From UBA4582 sp038106185 (GTDB taxonomy: Bacteria; Pseudomonadota; Gammaproteobacteria; Pseudomonadales; Azotimanducaceae): a stretch of 64,000 nucleotides of DNA. The stretch is taken from NCBI GenBank assembly GCA_038106185.1, contig JAYODE010000003.1, forward strand, positions 112,590 to 176,589, written 5' to 3'. The first letter of the stretch is position 1, and each line of letters begins with the position of its first letter. The notes below the pieces were generated by a model. The model made no database searches and had not been told where the DNA came from. It saw only the letters and a program-made list of their open reading frames with translations. The position numbers and the translations under genes were made by a program. This document shows, piece by piece, positions 46,457 through 55,394 of this stretch.

Positions 46457-46479
46457 GCCCTCAACGAGGAGGGCTTTTT
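46457..46479. terminator. bidirectional rho-independent terminator between mobA and the H1-like gene
   Basis: Stem GCCCTC (46457-46462) / GAGGGC (46469-46474), loop of 6, T5 on the plus strand and an A8 tract on the other side giving T8 on the minus strand. It serves mobA (+) and the convergent Lys/Ala-rich gene (-). Confidence 0.9.
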
Positions 46480-46512
46480 CATTGCTGCTTCTACTTCGAA
46501 TCAGCTATTTTC

Positions 46513-46920
46513 TTACGCAGGCTTCTTGGCGACAGCTTTCTTGGCAGCGGGCTTTTTAGCCGCGACCTTCTTAGCTACTGCTTTTTTAGCAACAGCTTTC
46601 TTGGCGGCGGGCTTCTTAGCCGCTACCTTTTTGGCTACTGCTTTCTTAGCAGCTGGCTTCTTGGCTACCGCTTTCTTGGCGACAGCTTTCTTAGCGACAG
46701 CTTTCTTAGCAGCAGGCTTCTTGGCTACCGCTTTCTTGGCGACAGCTTTCTTAGCAGCTGGCTTCTTGGCTACTGCTTTTTTAGCAACAGCTTTCTTAGC
46801 AGCTGGCTTCTTGGCAACAGCTTTCTTGGCAACAGTCTTGGCAGCAACTTTCTTTTTAGCAACGGGTTTTACCTTCGCTGCGACCTTTTTCTCTGTAACT
46901 ACTTTCTTTTTCGCAACCAC
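46513..46920 (-). CDS. histone H1-like / AlgP-like Lys-Ala-Pro repeat protein
   Basis: A 135-aa protein made almost entirely of Lys, Ala, Val and Pro. After a 30-residue head (VAKKKVVTEKKVAAKVKPVAK) it consists of KKAVAKKPAA-type repeats to the end. Such proteins resemble the C-terminal tail of eukaryotic H1, bacterial HctB and Pseudomonas AlgP, and are taken to bind DNA non-specifically. Start is GTG 46920 with AAAGGAG 7 nt upstream. Repeat number probably varies. It has its own terminator and a 281-bp AT-rich upstream region. Confidence 0.85.
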   Translation of the reverse strand: MVAKKKVVTEKKVAAKVKPVAKKKVAAKTVAKKAVAKKPAAKKAVAKKAVAKKPAAKKAVAKKAVAKKPAAKKAVAKKAVAKKAVAKKPAAKKAVAKKVAAKKPAAKKAVAKKAVAKKVAAKKPAAKKAVAKKPA

Positions 46921-47201
46921 GTTTCGACTCCTTTTCTTACTATTGAAAGTTCAATCATCTTGTTACAACAGTCTATCGCCAACCTTTAAGATTTCTATTG
47001 CCGAAATCTACCGATCCGACTTTCCGTTGATACACATTCTACGCAACCATGTACTCAACTCACTAACCGTGCAAAGTTTAGAAAAAAAATTTTGAATTTG
47101 CACACTTTTTTTGAATAAAAGAACAATTATTCAATGTTTTTACGCACGTATTTCAACATCCTCTAACGTTTTCGCTCTATCTACTTTGAAACAAGCCAAA
47201 T
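46921..47201. other. AT-rich region upstream of the H1-like gene
   Basis: 281 bp much richer in A+T than the surroundings, with A and T tracts near 47080-47130 and an inverted repeat TTGAATAA...TTATTCAA. It probably contains the promoter of the Lys/Ala-rich gene, but no confident -35/-10 pair was found. Confidence 0.4.
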
Positions 47202-47864
47202 TTAGCTTTGCTGCTGCTCTATAAGCGCGAATATTTTTGCTTTTATTTCGTTCGTTTGCCCCATTCCATCGACCTCTGCATAGTGCAATGAACCCGCTGA
47301 ATTTTTGGCAAGCGATTGATAAAAATTTACCAAAGGTTCAGTTTGCTCTCGATAAACTCGCAGGCGTTCCTGAATAGTGTCGACGGTATCATCTGCACGT
47401 TGTACCAGATCCTCCCCTGTCTCATCGTCTTTGCCAGCAATTTTTGGTGGGTTGAAAATTGTATGGTAAACGCGACCAGACTGAGGGTGAACTCTTCTAC
47501 CACTCAATCGATTGACGATTTCAGCATCGGGCACCTTGATTTCTATAACGCTGTCTATATCGATATGTTGATCTATAAGTGCCTGCGCCTGAGGGATCGT
47601 CCTCGGAAAACCATCAAACAGAAAACCGTTCGCGCAATCAGGCTTTTTGACTCGCTCCTTGACCAGCTCGATAATGATTTCGTCCGTCACTAATCCGCCT
47701 TGCTCCATCACTCCCTTAACCTTCTTTCCCAGCGCCGACCCTGCCTTGATCGCTTCGCGCAACATGTCTCCGGTCGAGATTTGGGGAATCCCACATTTCT
47801 CCATAATGAATTGCGCCTGAGTACCTTTGCCAACACCTGGCGCCCCTAAAAGAATTATTTTCAC
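47202..47864 (-). CDS. adk: adenylate kinase
   Basis: Interconverts ATP + AMP and 2 ADP. The start is GTG 47864, with AAGGAG 7 nt before it, giving 220 aa; a frame to 47897 adds 11 unrelated residues. P-loop GAPGVGKGTQ (7-16), STGDMLR, FDGFPRT and the LID segment GRRVHPQSGRVYH are present; there is no Cys4 zinc site. It is 44 bp after relA, so nucleotide balance and the stringent response may share a transcript. Confidence 0.97.
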   Translation of the reverse strand: MKIILLGAPGVGKGTQAQFIMEKCGIPQISTGDMLREAIKAGSALGKKVKGVMEQGGLVTDEIIIELVKERVKKPDCANGFLFDGFPRTIPQAQALIDQHIDIDSVIEIKVPDAEIVNRLSGRRVHPQSGRVYHTIFNPPKIAGKDDETGEDLVQRADDTVDTIQERLRVYREQTEPLVNFYQSLAKNSAGSLHYAEVDGMGQTNEIKAKIFALIEQQQS

Positions 47865-47908
47865 CCAAAAACTCCTTATCTTACGATCACTCAACACTTC
47901 GCTTGGCT

Positions 47909-50137
47909 TTAACTCAATGTCGTTCGCCTAGCTGAAATCACATTTGTCAGTTGCTCTATTTGTTCTATCGTCCGTAACAGATTGTAGATGGTGCTCACTT
48001 CGATTGTCAGGCTAATGAGCACATGATTGCTGGACGAATCTTTGCACATATTCATCGCAGTGACGTTAGTTTCTGCACGCATGATAACACCAGAAATATC
48101 ATGCAGCAGACCGGTTCGGTCATAGGCGTTAATCTCAATGGCCACTGGCAGTGTAGCTGCGGACTCTGCTCGCCAATGCAGTCTGATAAGCCTGCCATGC
48201 TCCTTGTTCTGTAATGCCTGGAGACAGTCCTGACGATGGACAGCAACGCCGCTGACGGCATTGGCGATACCAACAATACCGTCTCCGATGACAGGATTAC
48301 AGCAACTTGCCAAGGCATAACGCATTCCCCCAAGGCCTTCAATCAGCACTTCAACGCTTTGCTCTATTCTGTCATCGCCAAGGAGTAAACTTAATTGCTT
48401 ATCTCTAAGGCCAACCTCAACCAACTGCACAGCAGCTTCAACAACGTGGATCACACTGATTTCACCAGCACCCATAGCTGCATAGAGTTTATTCGCTGTC
48501 TTATACTGCAATTCAACGACCAGTGCGTTTACATCAAGCGCCTTTACTCCCAATCGATTAAGCTCTGCAGTCAGCAGCTGCTTGCCCTCTTCTGTATTCT
48601 TACGCTGAGTTCTTAGCCCAAACCAATGTTGGATCTTGGCTCGCGCTCGCGAAGTTGTTACATATCCTAAATGTGCATGAAGCCACTCTCGCCTGGGTTC
48701 GACTTCTTGGCCAACTATAATCTCAATCTGGTCGCCACTCCTCAGTCGAGTATTCAAAGGCACGAGCTTACTGTTTATCTTGGCGCCGCGGCACTTATGT
48801 CCGACTTCTGTGTGGACCCTATAGGCAAAATCGACAGGCGTTGCGTTAGGCGGTAGGTCGACCACATGACCCTCAGGAGTAAACACGTAAATACGATCAA
48901 GACCGATTTCATCTAACAGTTCTTTAGAAATCCCAGCGACTTCGCCCAGCTCTTCACGCCAGTCCAGTATTTGCCTTAGCCACTCGATCCGCTTTCGATA
49001 AACAACAGGTTCATCAGCGCCTTCCACCGCCTTATATTGCCAGTGAGAACAGACCCCCAATTCCGACTCTTCGTGCATATCATAGGTTCTGACCTGAACT
49101 TCCAACACCTTGTTTTCAGGACCTATCACTGCGGTATGCAAGGATCGATAGCCGTTCTCTTTGGGTGAGGCGATATAATCGTCGAACTCATGAGGCAAAT
49201 TGCGCCAGAGATTGTGCACTATCCCAAGCACTCGGTAACAATCATTATCCTCAGGTACCAGTATGCGCACCGCTCGCACATCATAAACTTCCGAAAACTG
49301 AATACCTTTTCGATGCATCTTGCGCCAAATACTATAGATATTTTTTACCCGGCCATCGATTTCTGCGTCTACGTGAATCAACTTGAGTTGTTCTTGCAGC
49401 GTCTCTATCACGCGGTCTATATATTTTTGTCGACTGCTCCGGGTTTCATCCAAAAGCGTGGCGATACGCTTGTAAGCCACCGGCTCCAAAAAACGAAACG
49501 CGAAATCTTCCAGTTCCCATTTGAGCTGACCAATGCCCAGCCTGTGAGCCAACGGCGCATAGATATCCATGACTTCTCGAGCTAACCGCAGGCGTTTTGC
49601 CGGCTCATCTTTTACTATTGCGCGAATCGCACAGGTCCGCTCGGCTAGCTTGATCAAGGCGACTCGAACGTCATCCACCAAAGCGATGAGCAGCCTCTTT
49701 GCCTGCTCAAGTTGGTCTTTATGCTCGCCAAATACCGAAGCATCAGACATGCGTATGTTGCTGATAGCGGCCATTCTCATGACACCTTCAACCAGATCCG
49801 CAACCGGCTTACCAAATTGTTTGCGAACATGGTTAAGTGTAATTTGATTCTCTCGAACGGCACGGTAGATAATTGCTGCGACAATGCCGTCTTCATCCAT
49901 GCGCAATTCGCTGAGAATATCAGCCATATCGAGGCCGGTCTTATAGCTGCTGCGGCCGGAAGCCCAGGTCGTATTGGTTAAAATAGCCCGTTCCTCAGCC
50001 TTCTCCGCCAGGTCACAGGCTCGGCGTAGGCGTCCTAAATCGAAGCCTGGATTCACCTCCTGCAATTGGCAGAGCCAGACTTCGAGGTTGACGCTGCCGT
50101 CGCCATGAAGCGGCTGATCTTGTCGAACCTTAACCAT
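47909..50137 (-). CDS. relA: (p)ppGpp synthetase I RelA
   Basis: Ribosome-associated stringent-response synthetase. The 742-aa protein has an N-terminal HD domain whose hydrolase motif is degenerate (IIYRAVRENQI where SpoT has HDxxED), then the active synthetase (RVKNIYSIWRKM, YDVRAVRIL, PKENGYRSLHTAV, EVQVRT), a TGS domain (IYVFTPEGHVVDLPPNATPV) and a C-terminal ACT domain. Loss of the HD motif marks RelA rather than bifunctional SpoT. It lies between rlmD (41 bp) and adk. Confidence 0.97.
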   Translation of the reverse strand: MVKVRQDQPLHGDGSVNLEVWLCQLQEVNPGFDLGRLRRACDLAEKAEERAILTNTTWASGRSSYKTGLDMADILSELRMDEDGIVAAIIYRAVRENQITLNHVRKQFGKPVADLVEGVMRMAAISNIRMSDASVFGEHKDQLEQAKRLLIALVDDVRVALIKLAERTCAIRAIVKDEPAKRLRLAREVMDIYAPLAHRLGIGQLKWELEDFAFRFLEPVAYKRIATLLDETRSSRQKYIDRVIETLQEQLKLIHVDAEIDGRVKNIYSIWRKMHRKGIQFSEVYDVRAVRILVPEDNDCYRVLGIVHNLWRNLPHEFDDYIASPKENGYRSLHTAVIGPENKVLEVQVRTYDMHEESELGVCSHWQYKAVEGADEPVVYRKRIEWLRQILDWREELGEVAGISKELLDEIGLDRIYVFTPEGHVVDLPPNATPVDFAYRVHTEVGHKCRGAKINSKLVPLNTRLRSGDQIEIIVGQEVEPRREWLHAHLGYVTTSRARAKIQHWFGLRTQRKNTEEGKQLLTAELNRLGVKALDVNALVVELQYKTANKLYAAMGAGEISVIHVVEAAVQLVEVGLRDKQLSLLLGDDRIEQSVEVLIEGLGGMRYALASCCNPVIGDGIVGIANAVSGVAVHRQDCLQALQNKEHGRLIRLHWRAESAATLPVAIEINAYDRTGLLHDISGVIMRAETNVTAMNMCKDSSSNHVLISLTIEVSTIYNLLRTIEQIEQLTNVISARRTTLS

Positions 50138-50178
50138 TTGATCGATTACTTGAAATGAGTGAGGGTTTGAGTCGAATG

Positions 50179-51468
50179 CTAACGGGAAAAACAGGCGATG
50201 GATTCAACGTGAGTTGTGTGGGGAAACATATCGATAACGCCTGCCGCTTCAAATCGATAACCTCCTGCAACGAGTATGGCTGCATCCCTGCCTAAAGTTG
50301 TCGGATTGCAGGAAACGTACACTACCCTTTCAGCCGAGTGGGTTGCAAGTTTTTTGCAGACTTCAAGTGCACCGCTCCTGGGCGGATCCAACAGAACTTT
50401 ATTAAACGGCCCAAAGTCAGCTATTTGCCAGTCATCAGCAAATAAGTCACGAGCAAGGAAATTTACATTAGTCAGACCGTTTCGTTGAGCATTCTCGATG
50501 CCGCGCAGTACGCTGGTCTCAGAAAGTTCTACGCCAGTTACTTGTGCCGCCGTACGAGCCAACGGCAGGCTAAAGTTTCCTATGCCACAAAAGCTGTCCC
50601 AGACATGATCTGTGGGCTGCAATTCAAGCATTCGTAACGCCTGCCGGATCATTTTCCTGTTGATCAGCTGGTTCACCTGAGTGAAGTCCAGCGGGTGAAA
50701 CGCATAGCTTAGATGATACTCAGGCAAGGTATATACAAGGCGTTCATCACCATCATCCGGATGCAGCTTATGCACTGTCGACTCATTGCCGGGTTGCAGA
50801 TAGATGGAAAATCCAAGCTCTTCACCAAAACGTTTTAACAGGCTGTGATCTTCTTCAGTCAGGATTTCAAGATGGCGAATTACCAATGCGGTTTCAGTAT
50901 CCCCCGCCGCCACTTCTATTTGCGGTACCGACCGCGGATTGGAGAGAGCGCCAACGACGGCTGCCAAGGCTGAAAAATTCTCGCCGACCGCAGCTTTGAG
51001 GACCTTACACGAGTCAATTTCAGCAACATAAGGCTTCATTTTTTCTCGAAAGCCAATTAGGACCCGACCCTTTTTTTCAACGTACTTTACGCCTAGTCGG
51101 GCTTTGCTGCGATAATCAAACAAGGGGCCCATCATGGGCTCTAACAGGTTTTCCGGCTGCGTTTCACCAAGGGCTGCAACAAGCTGTTGTTGCTTGAAGA
51201 AAATCTGAGCTTGTGGCTCCAGATGCTGAAAACTACAACCGCCACAGTGATTGGCGGCTGAGCACGCAGGCTCGACTCGAGATGCCGCCGCCGTATGGAC
51301 CGTCTTAACTTTGAAAAAATGCTTTCTCTGCTTTCTCGCCCATGGCTCCGCCTCGACCACCTCACCGGGCAGGGCGCCAATCACTGCTTGCCGACGATCT
51401 TCACTAAGGGCATAGCCTTCGGGATGTAGGGTGGTCACCGCAAGGATTATCGGATCATATTTTTTCAA
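50179..51468 (-). CDS. rlmD: 23S rRNA (uracil1939-C5)-methyltransferase RlmD
   Basis: SAM-dependent, Fe-S-containing rRNA methylase. The 429-aa protein has a TRAM-like N-terminus, cluster cysteines CSAANHCGGC and a later DSC, SAM motif DSFCGIGNFSLPLA, DPPRSGA and the catalytic VYVSCNPTTLGRD. TTG 51468 is the first start after an in-frame stop and has no ribosome-binding site; GTG 51438 is possible. The cysM-rlmD-relA order is as in Pseudomonas. Confidence 0.95.
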   Translation of the reverse strand: MKKYDPIILAVTTLHPEGYALSEDRRQAVIGALPGEVVEAEPWARKQRKHFFKVKTVHTAAASRVEPACSAANHCGGCSFQHLEPQAQIFFKQQQLVAALGETQPENLLEPMMGPLFDYRSKARLGVKYVEKKGRVLIGFREKMKPYVAEIDSCKVLKAAVGENFSALAAVVGALSNPRSVPQIEVAAGDTETALVIRHLEILTEEDHSLLKRFGEELGFSIYLQPGNESTVHKLHPDDGDERLVYTLPEYHLSYAFHPLDFTQVNQLINRKMIRQALRMLELQPTDHVWDSFCGIGNFSLPLARTAAQVTGVELSETSVLRGIENAQRNGLTNVNFLARDLFADDWQIADFGPFNKVLLDPPRSGALEVCKKLATHSAERVVYVSCNPTTLGRDAAILVAGGYRFEAAGVIDMFPHTTHVESIACFSR

Positions 51469-51613
51469 TGTGCGCGATTCGCTCTTCTTAGTTTGAAATT
51501 ACCGATCTCAACGGCTCATTTGCGCCTGCTATTCCGAGTATCCGAACGTGCAGGATGGCTCTAGTGCTCCACAAGGAGAACGATTGGTGTTCAGGATTTC
51601 GTAACAAGAACCA

Positions 51614-52516
51614 CTATGGCGCAGAAAAAACACCGGTGGACAAGTATCGATCGCCGCGATCGCAGACAATCGCGACGATCACTGAGTTCTCTGTCTCGCG
51701 GCTGATTTGCAAAGCCGCAGCAACCGATCCACCTGACGAAACACCCGCAAATATGCCCTCTTGGGTTGCGAGATCACGCATGGTAGCCTCCGCCAGCGCT
51801 TGATCCATATCAATGACTCGATCGACCAGGTCACCATTGAATATCCTGGGCATGTAGGCCTTTGGCCAACGCCTGATTCCCGGGATAGCAGCGCCTTCAA
51901 TAGGTTGTAAACCTACAATCTGAACACTTGGCAGGTATTCACGAAAATATCTCGAAACGCCCATGATTGTACCAGTTGTTCCCATTGAACTCACGAAATG
52001 GGTTATTTCACCGCCAGTTTGTCGCGCGATTTCAGGTCCGGTGCCGAGATAATGGGCCAGAGGGTTATCGGGATTGGCGAATTGGTCGAGTACAAAACCA
52101 AGGCCTTCTCGTTGCATTTTATCAGCCAAATCTCTAGCGCCTTCCATACCTTCTTCCTGAGAAACCAGGATCAACTCGGCGCCATAGGCAGCCATGGCTG
52201 ACTTGCGCTCAGCGCTCATGTGCGCTGGCATAATCAAAATCATACGATAACCCCTAATTGCCGCGGCCATGGCAAGTGCGATGCCAGTATTACCACTGGT
52301 CGCCTCAATCAAGGTATCTCCCGGTCGAATATCGCCGCGAGCTTCAGCGGCGCGTATCATATTCATCGCTGGCCGGTCCTTGACAGAACCAGCTGGGTTA
52401 TTGCCCTCAAGCTTAACCAACACTGTATTAGTAGTATTACCTGGTAAGCGTTGTAACCGCACGAGCGGCGTCTCGCCTATAAAGGACTCGATCGTTGGAT
52501 AGGTATGTTTTGCCAT
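51614..52516 (-). CDS. cysM: cysteine synthase B
   Basis: PLP enzyme making cysteine from O-acetylserine and sulfide or thiosulfate. The 300-aa protein has the PLP lysine in GNNPAGSVKDRPAM, the substrate loop EATSGNTGIALAM and the phosphate-binding SSMGTTGTIMG. The RRWPKAYMP segment and length favour CysM over CysK. Divergent from the BarA homologue (123 bp apart). Confidence 0.95.
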   Translation of the reverse strand: MAKHTYPTIESFIGETPLVRLQRLPGNTTNTVLVKLEGNNPAGSVKDRPAMNMIRAAEARGDIRPGDTLIEATSGNTGIALAMAAAIRGYRMILIMPAHMSAERKSAMAAYGAELILVSQEEGMEGARDLADKMQREGLGFVLDQFANPDNPLAHYLGTGPEIARQTGGEITHFVSSMGTTGTIMGVSRYFREYLPSVQIVGLQPIEGAAIPGIRRWPKAYMPRIFNGDLVDRVIDMDQALAEATMRDLATQEGIFAGVSSGGSVAAALQISRETENSVIVAIVCDRGDRYLSTGVFSAP

Positions 52517-52639
52517 TGCGGTGCAATTTCATCCTTGAGGTGAAAGGGATCAAGCTTAGGAGAATATGCCACATTCGGATAATATCTGCTTAATCTATAG
52601 AAATTCATTTAGGTCATAAACACAATATCGTGGTGAACC

Positions 52640-54949
52640 ATGATGTTCCGACCGCTGAATAAAGATTATAGAATCTGGCTTGCACTCATTGCCATGCTGC
52701 CCCTTTTGATCTGCCTGGGGTTCGTCGCTTTGTTGAGCCATTACGGTGCTCATCTGTCAGCCTATGTGTGGCCCGGCATCACGCTTTTGATCGTCATGCT
52801 GACCATGATCAGCAGCTGGGTCTATCAACATCTGGTCAACCAGCTGTTGCTACCCCTGATCAGGGTTGAGGCCTTGATTTCCGCTGACAATAGTCTGACT
52901 CCGCAAACCCATGACCAGCTGTCCTTCAGCCAGGCTTCTTGTTTCTATCCAGCGTTTAGTCTCCATCAAGCCGAAACAGCGTCTTCCGCTACGCTGCCAC
53001 AGCGGCTGACCGCAATCATGGCCGCCGAGAAGGCTAAAGCTGTCAGCGACGCCACACAGGCCACTGAACGCCAAGCAACGGTCGAGAGACAACACCGACG
53101 TGCGCTACAACGCAAGCTTATCCGCCTAGAACAAGGGTTAGCTCTTGCTGAACAGCAACGCATCAAACTTGCTGACCAGCAGAAAGCTCAGGTCGAAGAA
53201 CAGCAGCTACTCGGTACACTGGTTAACTCGAGTTTGCGCAATATCAGCGCCTACACGAACCTACTCTCGGAATCAGGCACCGAAAGGTCCTTAACACAGC
53301 AGCTTCGAGCGACTACGGAACAATTACTGTTCTATGAAGCAGAGATAGGGCATCTTCAATCGATACCCAGCAGCTGTGAGCGGCCACAAACACATTCTAC
53401 GTTTGCGCTCAGGGACTGCATAGATGATGTGATAGCACTACTGCAAACCTTGCTGAACGAACAGGGCAGCGAGCTGCTGCCAGTGTATGATGACCATTGT
53501 CACCAAGATCTTGTGGGCGACGAGTCAGCCCTGAAGTCAGTCATTTTTAACTACCTGCTCACTGATATCAGGTCCAGCACACATCAGCCGTCAGCGACGG
53601 GGTTACTCAACATTAGCCTGCAGCGGTACGGGTCTGAAGACAATAACTATCGCCTGCTGCTTGCCTCGCAATTAGGAGATGAGCCGACAACTGTCGCGCC
53701 AAATCTACGGCTTGCTGAGTTGATCAATCGGGTCAACGGTGAGATCGAGGGTCAATACTTGTCTCTGCCTGTCTGCGTCACCCATAAGAGCATAAGCCAG
53801 GCACCGGCTGGATTGACGGCTGTGGTCTACGGTCGCAATACTCGGCAGCTACTGGGATTAAGTAATAGACTGGAGCAGTTGGGGATCAGAATACTGGAAC
53901 AAGGCGCCACCGCAAACCTATGCTTTATCGGCGTGAAAGACCATCATGAGATCATGTCGATCACTGCATCACTGTCGTCTGGGACCGATGTGTTGATACT
54001 TAACAATACGCGCAGTTATAGTCGCCCGAATTGGCTAATTATGCCCCAACCGCTACGACAATCTGCTCTCTTACAGCATCTAACAGCTAAATATGCCGCG
54101 CCCTTGACTCACAAGCTCTCGGCTCACAAGCTCTCTGCACAAAAGCTCTCAGCTCACCAGCTCTCACCACACAAGCTCTCTCCACACAAGCTCACTGCTC
54201 TGGTAGTTGAGGATGACGAACGTGCTCGAGAATTTCTCGCAACCCTCCTGAGGCAGGCGGGCTGCAACGTCAGGGAGGCGGCAGATGGCATAGAGGCTAT
54301 CGATTGCGCGTTGACGCATGCTATCGACTTGATTTTTATGGACCTGCAGATGCCAAGAATGAGTGGGTTAGATGCGATAAAAAAACTCAGAAGGGTCCAT
54401 GACCAGAAACTGCCAATCATCGCCCTGACAGCCCACCTCATCGATTCAGAGAAAGAAACCATCATAGCCGCGGGTGCCAACGACATACTGATCAAACCTT
54501 TACTCTTCGACGATCTATCCGCAAAACTAGCACTTTGGATGGGAAGCAAGAAAAGAGTTGGACACGATGAAGCCTATGCTTCCCAAGAAATACCGATTTA
54601 CGATCAAGATTTGGCGTTAACTATCGCCAACCAAAAACCAGACCTGGCAATCGAGATGCTGGAAATCTTTATGCAAACACTCAGGCCGGACCGGGACAAA
54701 TTGAATCAAGCCATCAGTGAAAACGATTTAGGTTCAATGCACGCGATCGTTCATCGGATCAGCGGTGCCTGCCAATATTGTGGACTTCCGCGAGTCCAAT
54801 CGGCACTGAATCGATTAGAGACATTGATCAAAACTAACCCTAATAAGGATCTGCCGCAGGCAATTTTTCAGGTCCAACATGAACTGAACGCGCTGGAGAA
54901 CTGGTATTTTCGCCGCACATCTATTCTTGAGACTCCGAGAATCAGCTAG
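52640..54949 (+). CDS. BarA/GacS-type hybrid sensor with degenerate kinase core
   Basis: 769-aa homologue of BarA/GacS, which governs UvrY/GacA and Csr/Rsm small RNAs. Visible: two helices (about 11-33, 43-65) with only about 10 residues between, so no periplasmic sensor; a Gln/Arg-rich coiled coil (125-190); a DHp region where SHELRTP reads NSSLRNI (Ser197 for the His); an N-box remnant (IFNYLL, Asn304) but no DxGxG or GxGLGL boxes; a vestigial receiver (390-485); a repeat linker (490-519); an intact receiver (Asp525/526, Asp568, Thr597, Lys619); an HPt domain (His705, VHRISGACQYCG). Divergent from cysM, as in relatives. ATP-driven autophosphorylation looks impossible; receiver-HPt transfer looks intact. 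Confidence 0.88.
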   Translation: MMFRPLNKDYRIWLALIAMLPLLICLGFVALLSHYGAHLSAYVWPGITLLIVMLTMISSWVYQHLVNQLLLPLIRVEALISADNSLTPQTHDQLSFSQASCFYPAFSLHQAETASSATLPQRLTAIMAAEKAKAVSDATQATERQATVERQHRRALQRKLIRLEQGLALAEQQRIKLADQQKAQVEEQQLLGTLVNSSLRNISAYTNLLSESGTERSLTQQLRATTEQLLFYEAEIGHLQSIPSSCERPQTHSTFALRDCIDDVIALLQTLLNEQGSELLPVYDDHCHQDLVGDESALKSVIFNYLLTDIRSSTHQPSATGLLNISLQRYGSEDNNYRLLLASQLGDEPTTVAPNLRLAELINRVNGEIEGQYLSLPVCVTHKSISQAPAGLTAVVYGRNTRQLLGLSNRLEQLGIRILEQGATANLCFIGVKDHHEIMSITASLSSGTDVLILNNTRSYSRPNWLIMPQPLRQSALLQHLTAKYAAPLTHKLSAHKLSAQKLSAHQLSPHKLSPHKLTALVVEDDERAREFLATLLRQAGCNVREAADGIEAIDCALTHAIDLIFMDLQMPRMSGLDAIKKLRRVHDQKLPIIALTAHLIDSEKETIIAAGANDILIKPLLFDDLSAKLALWMGSKKRVGHDEAYASQEIPIYDQDLALTIANQKPDLAIEMLEIFMQTLRPDRDKLNQAISENDLGSMHAIVHRISGACQYCGLPRVQSALNRLETLIKTNPNKDLPQAIFQVQHELNALENWYFRRTSILETPRIS
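54107..54196 (+). repeat. tandem repeat, 6 x 15 bp, in frame in the BarA-like gene
   Basis: Encodes HKLS(A/P) six times (residues 490-519) between the vestigial and the intact receiver domain. Copies differ at a few sites (HKLSA, QKLSA, HQLSP, HKLTA), so the array is older than the identical ones elsewhere. Confidence 0.95.
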
Positions 54950-55001
54950 CGCCAACTGTTTGGTAAGCATTGAACGATGCGTTTTAGGCACCTGTGTTTT
55001 C

Positions 55002-55394
55002 TCACCGACTTTTGCCAGCAGCACCCTCGAGAACTACAAATGCCAGGGCATAATCCTGCTCATCGGTGATGGAGAGATGTGTTATCTCAACCCCCATCGA
55101 ACTGGCACGAGCCGCCGCCGCTCCTGTCATAGATATTTCTGGCCTGTATCCCTGCTTGCCAACAACCGCAATCTGTGGAAAGTTGACTCCAAGACGCATG
55201 CCAGTGCCCAGTGCTTTCGCCACTGCTTCCTTAGCAGCAAAGCGCTTCGCTAAATACGCAGCAGAAGGATGCTGCCGAAACTGGATCAGCTCCGATTCAG
55301 CCAGAATTTTGCAGGCAAATTTCTCGCCCCATCGACTTAAAGCAACGGCAATTCTGTCTATCTGTACGAGATCTGTACCAATCCCAAGAATCAT
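55002..55394 (-). CDS. acpS: holo-ACP synthase AcpS
   Basis: Transfers phosphopantetheine to apo-ACP. The 130-aa protein has both metal-site motifs, GIGTDLVQIDR (Asp8) and FAAKEAVAKALGTG (Glu56). ATG 55394 overlaps the recO stop by 4 bp. In relatives pdxJ lies between recO and acpS; it is absent here. It converges with the BarA-like gene. Confidence 0.96.
   Translation of the reverse strand: MILGIGTDLVQIDRIAVALSRWGEKFACKILAESELIQFRQHPSAAYLAKRFAAKEAVAKALGTGMRLGVNFPQIAVVGKQGYRPEISMTGAAAARASSMGVEITHLSITDEQDYALAFVVLEGAAGKSR

Noticed and set aside
46445..47095. 216-aa plus-strand frame rich in FLATAFLAAG repeats, like a membrane protein
   Set aside because: It is the antisense of the KKAVAKKPAA gene, runs over the terminator hairpin and has no ribosome-binding site; hydrophobic repeats are what the reverse of Lys/Ala codons gives.
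52640..54949. BarA-like gene as a simple pseudogene
   Set aside because: The frame is intact over 769 codons and the receiver and HPt motifs are fully conserved, so selective loss of kinase residues is the better reading.
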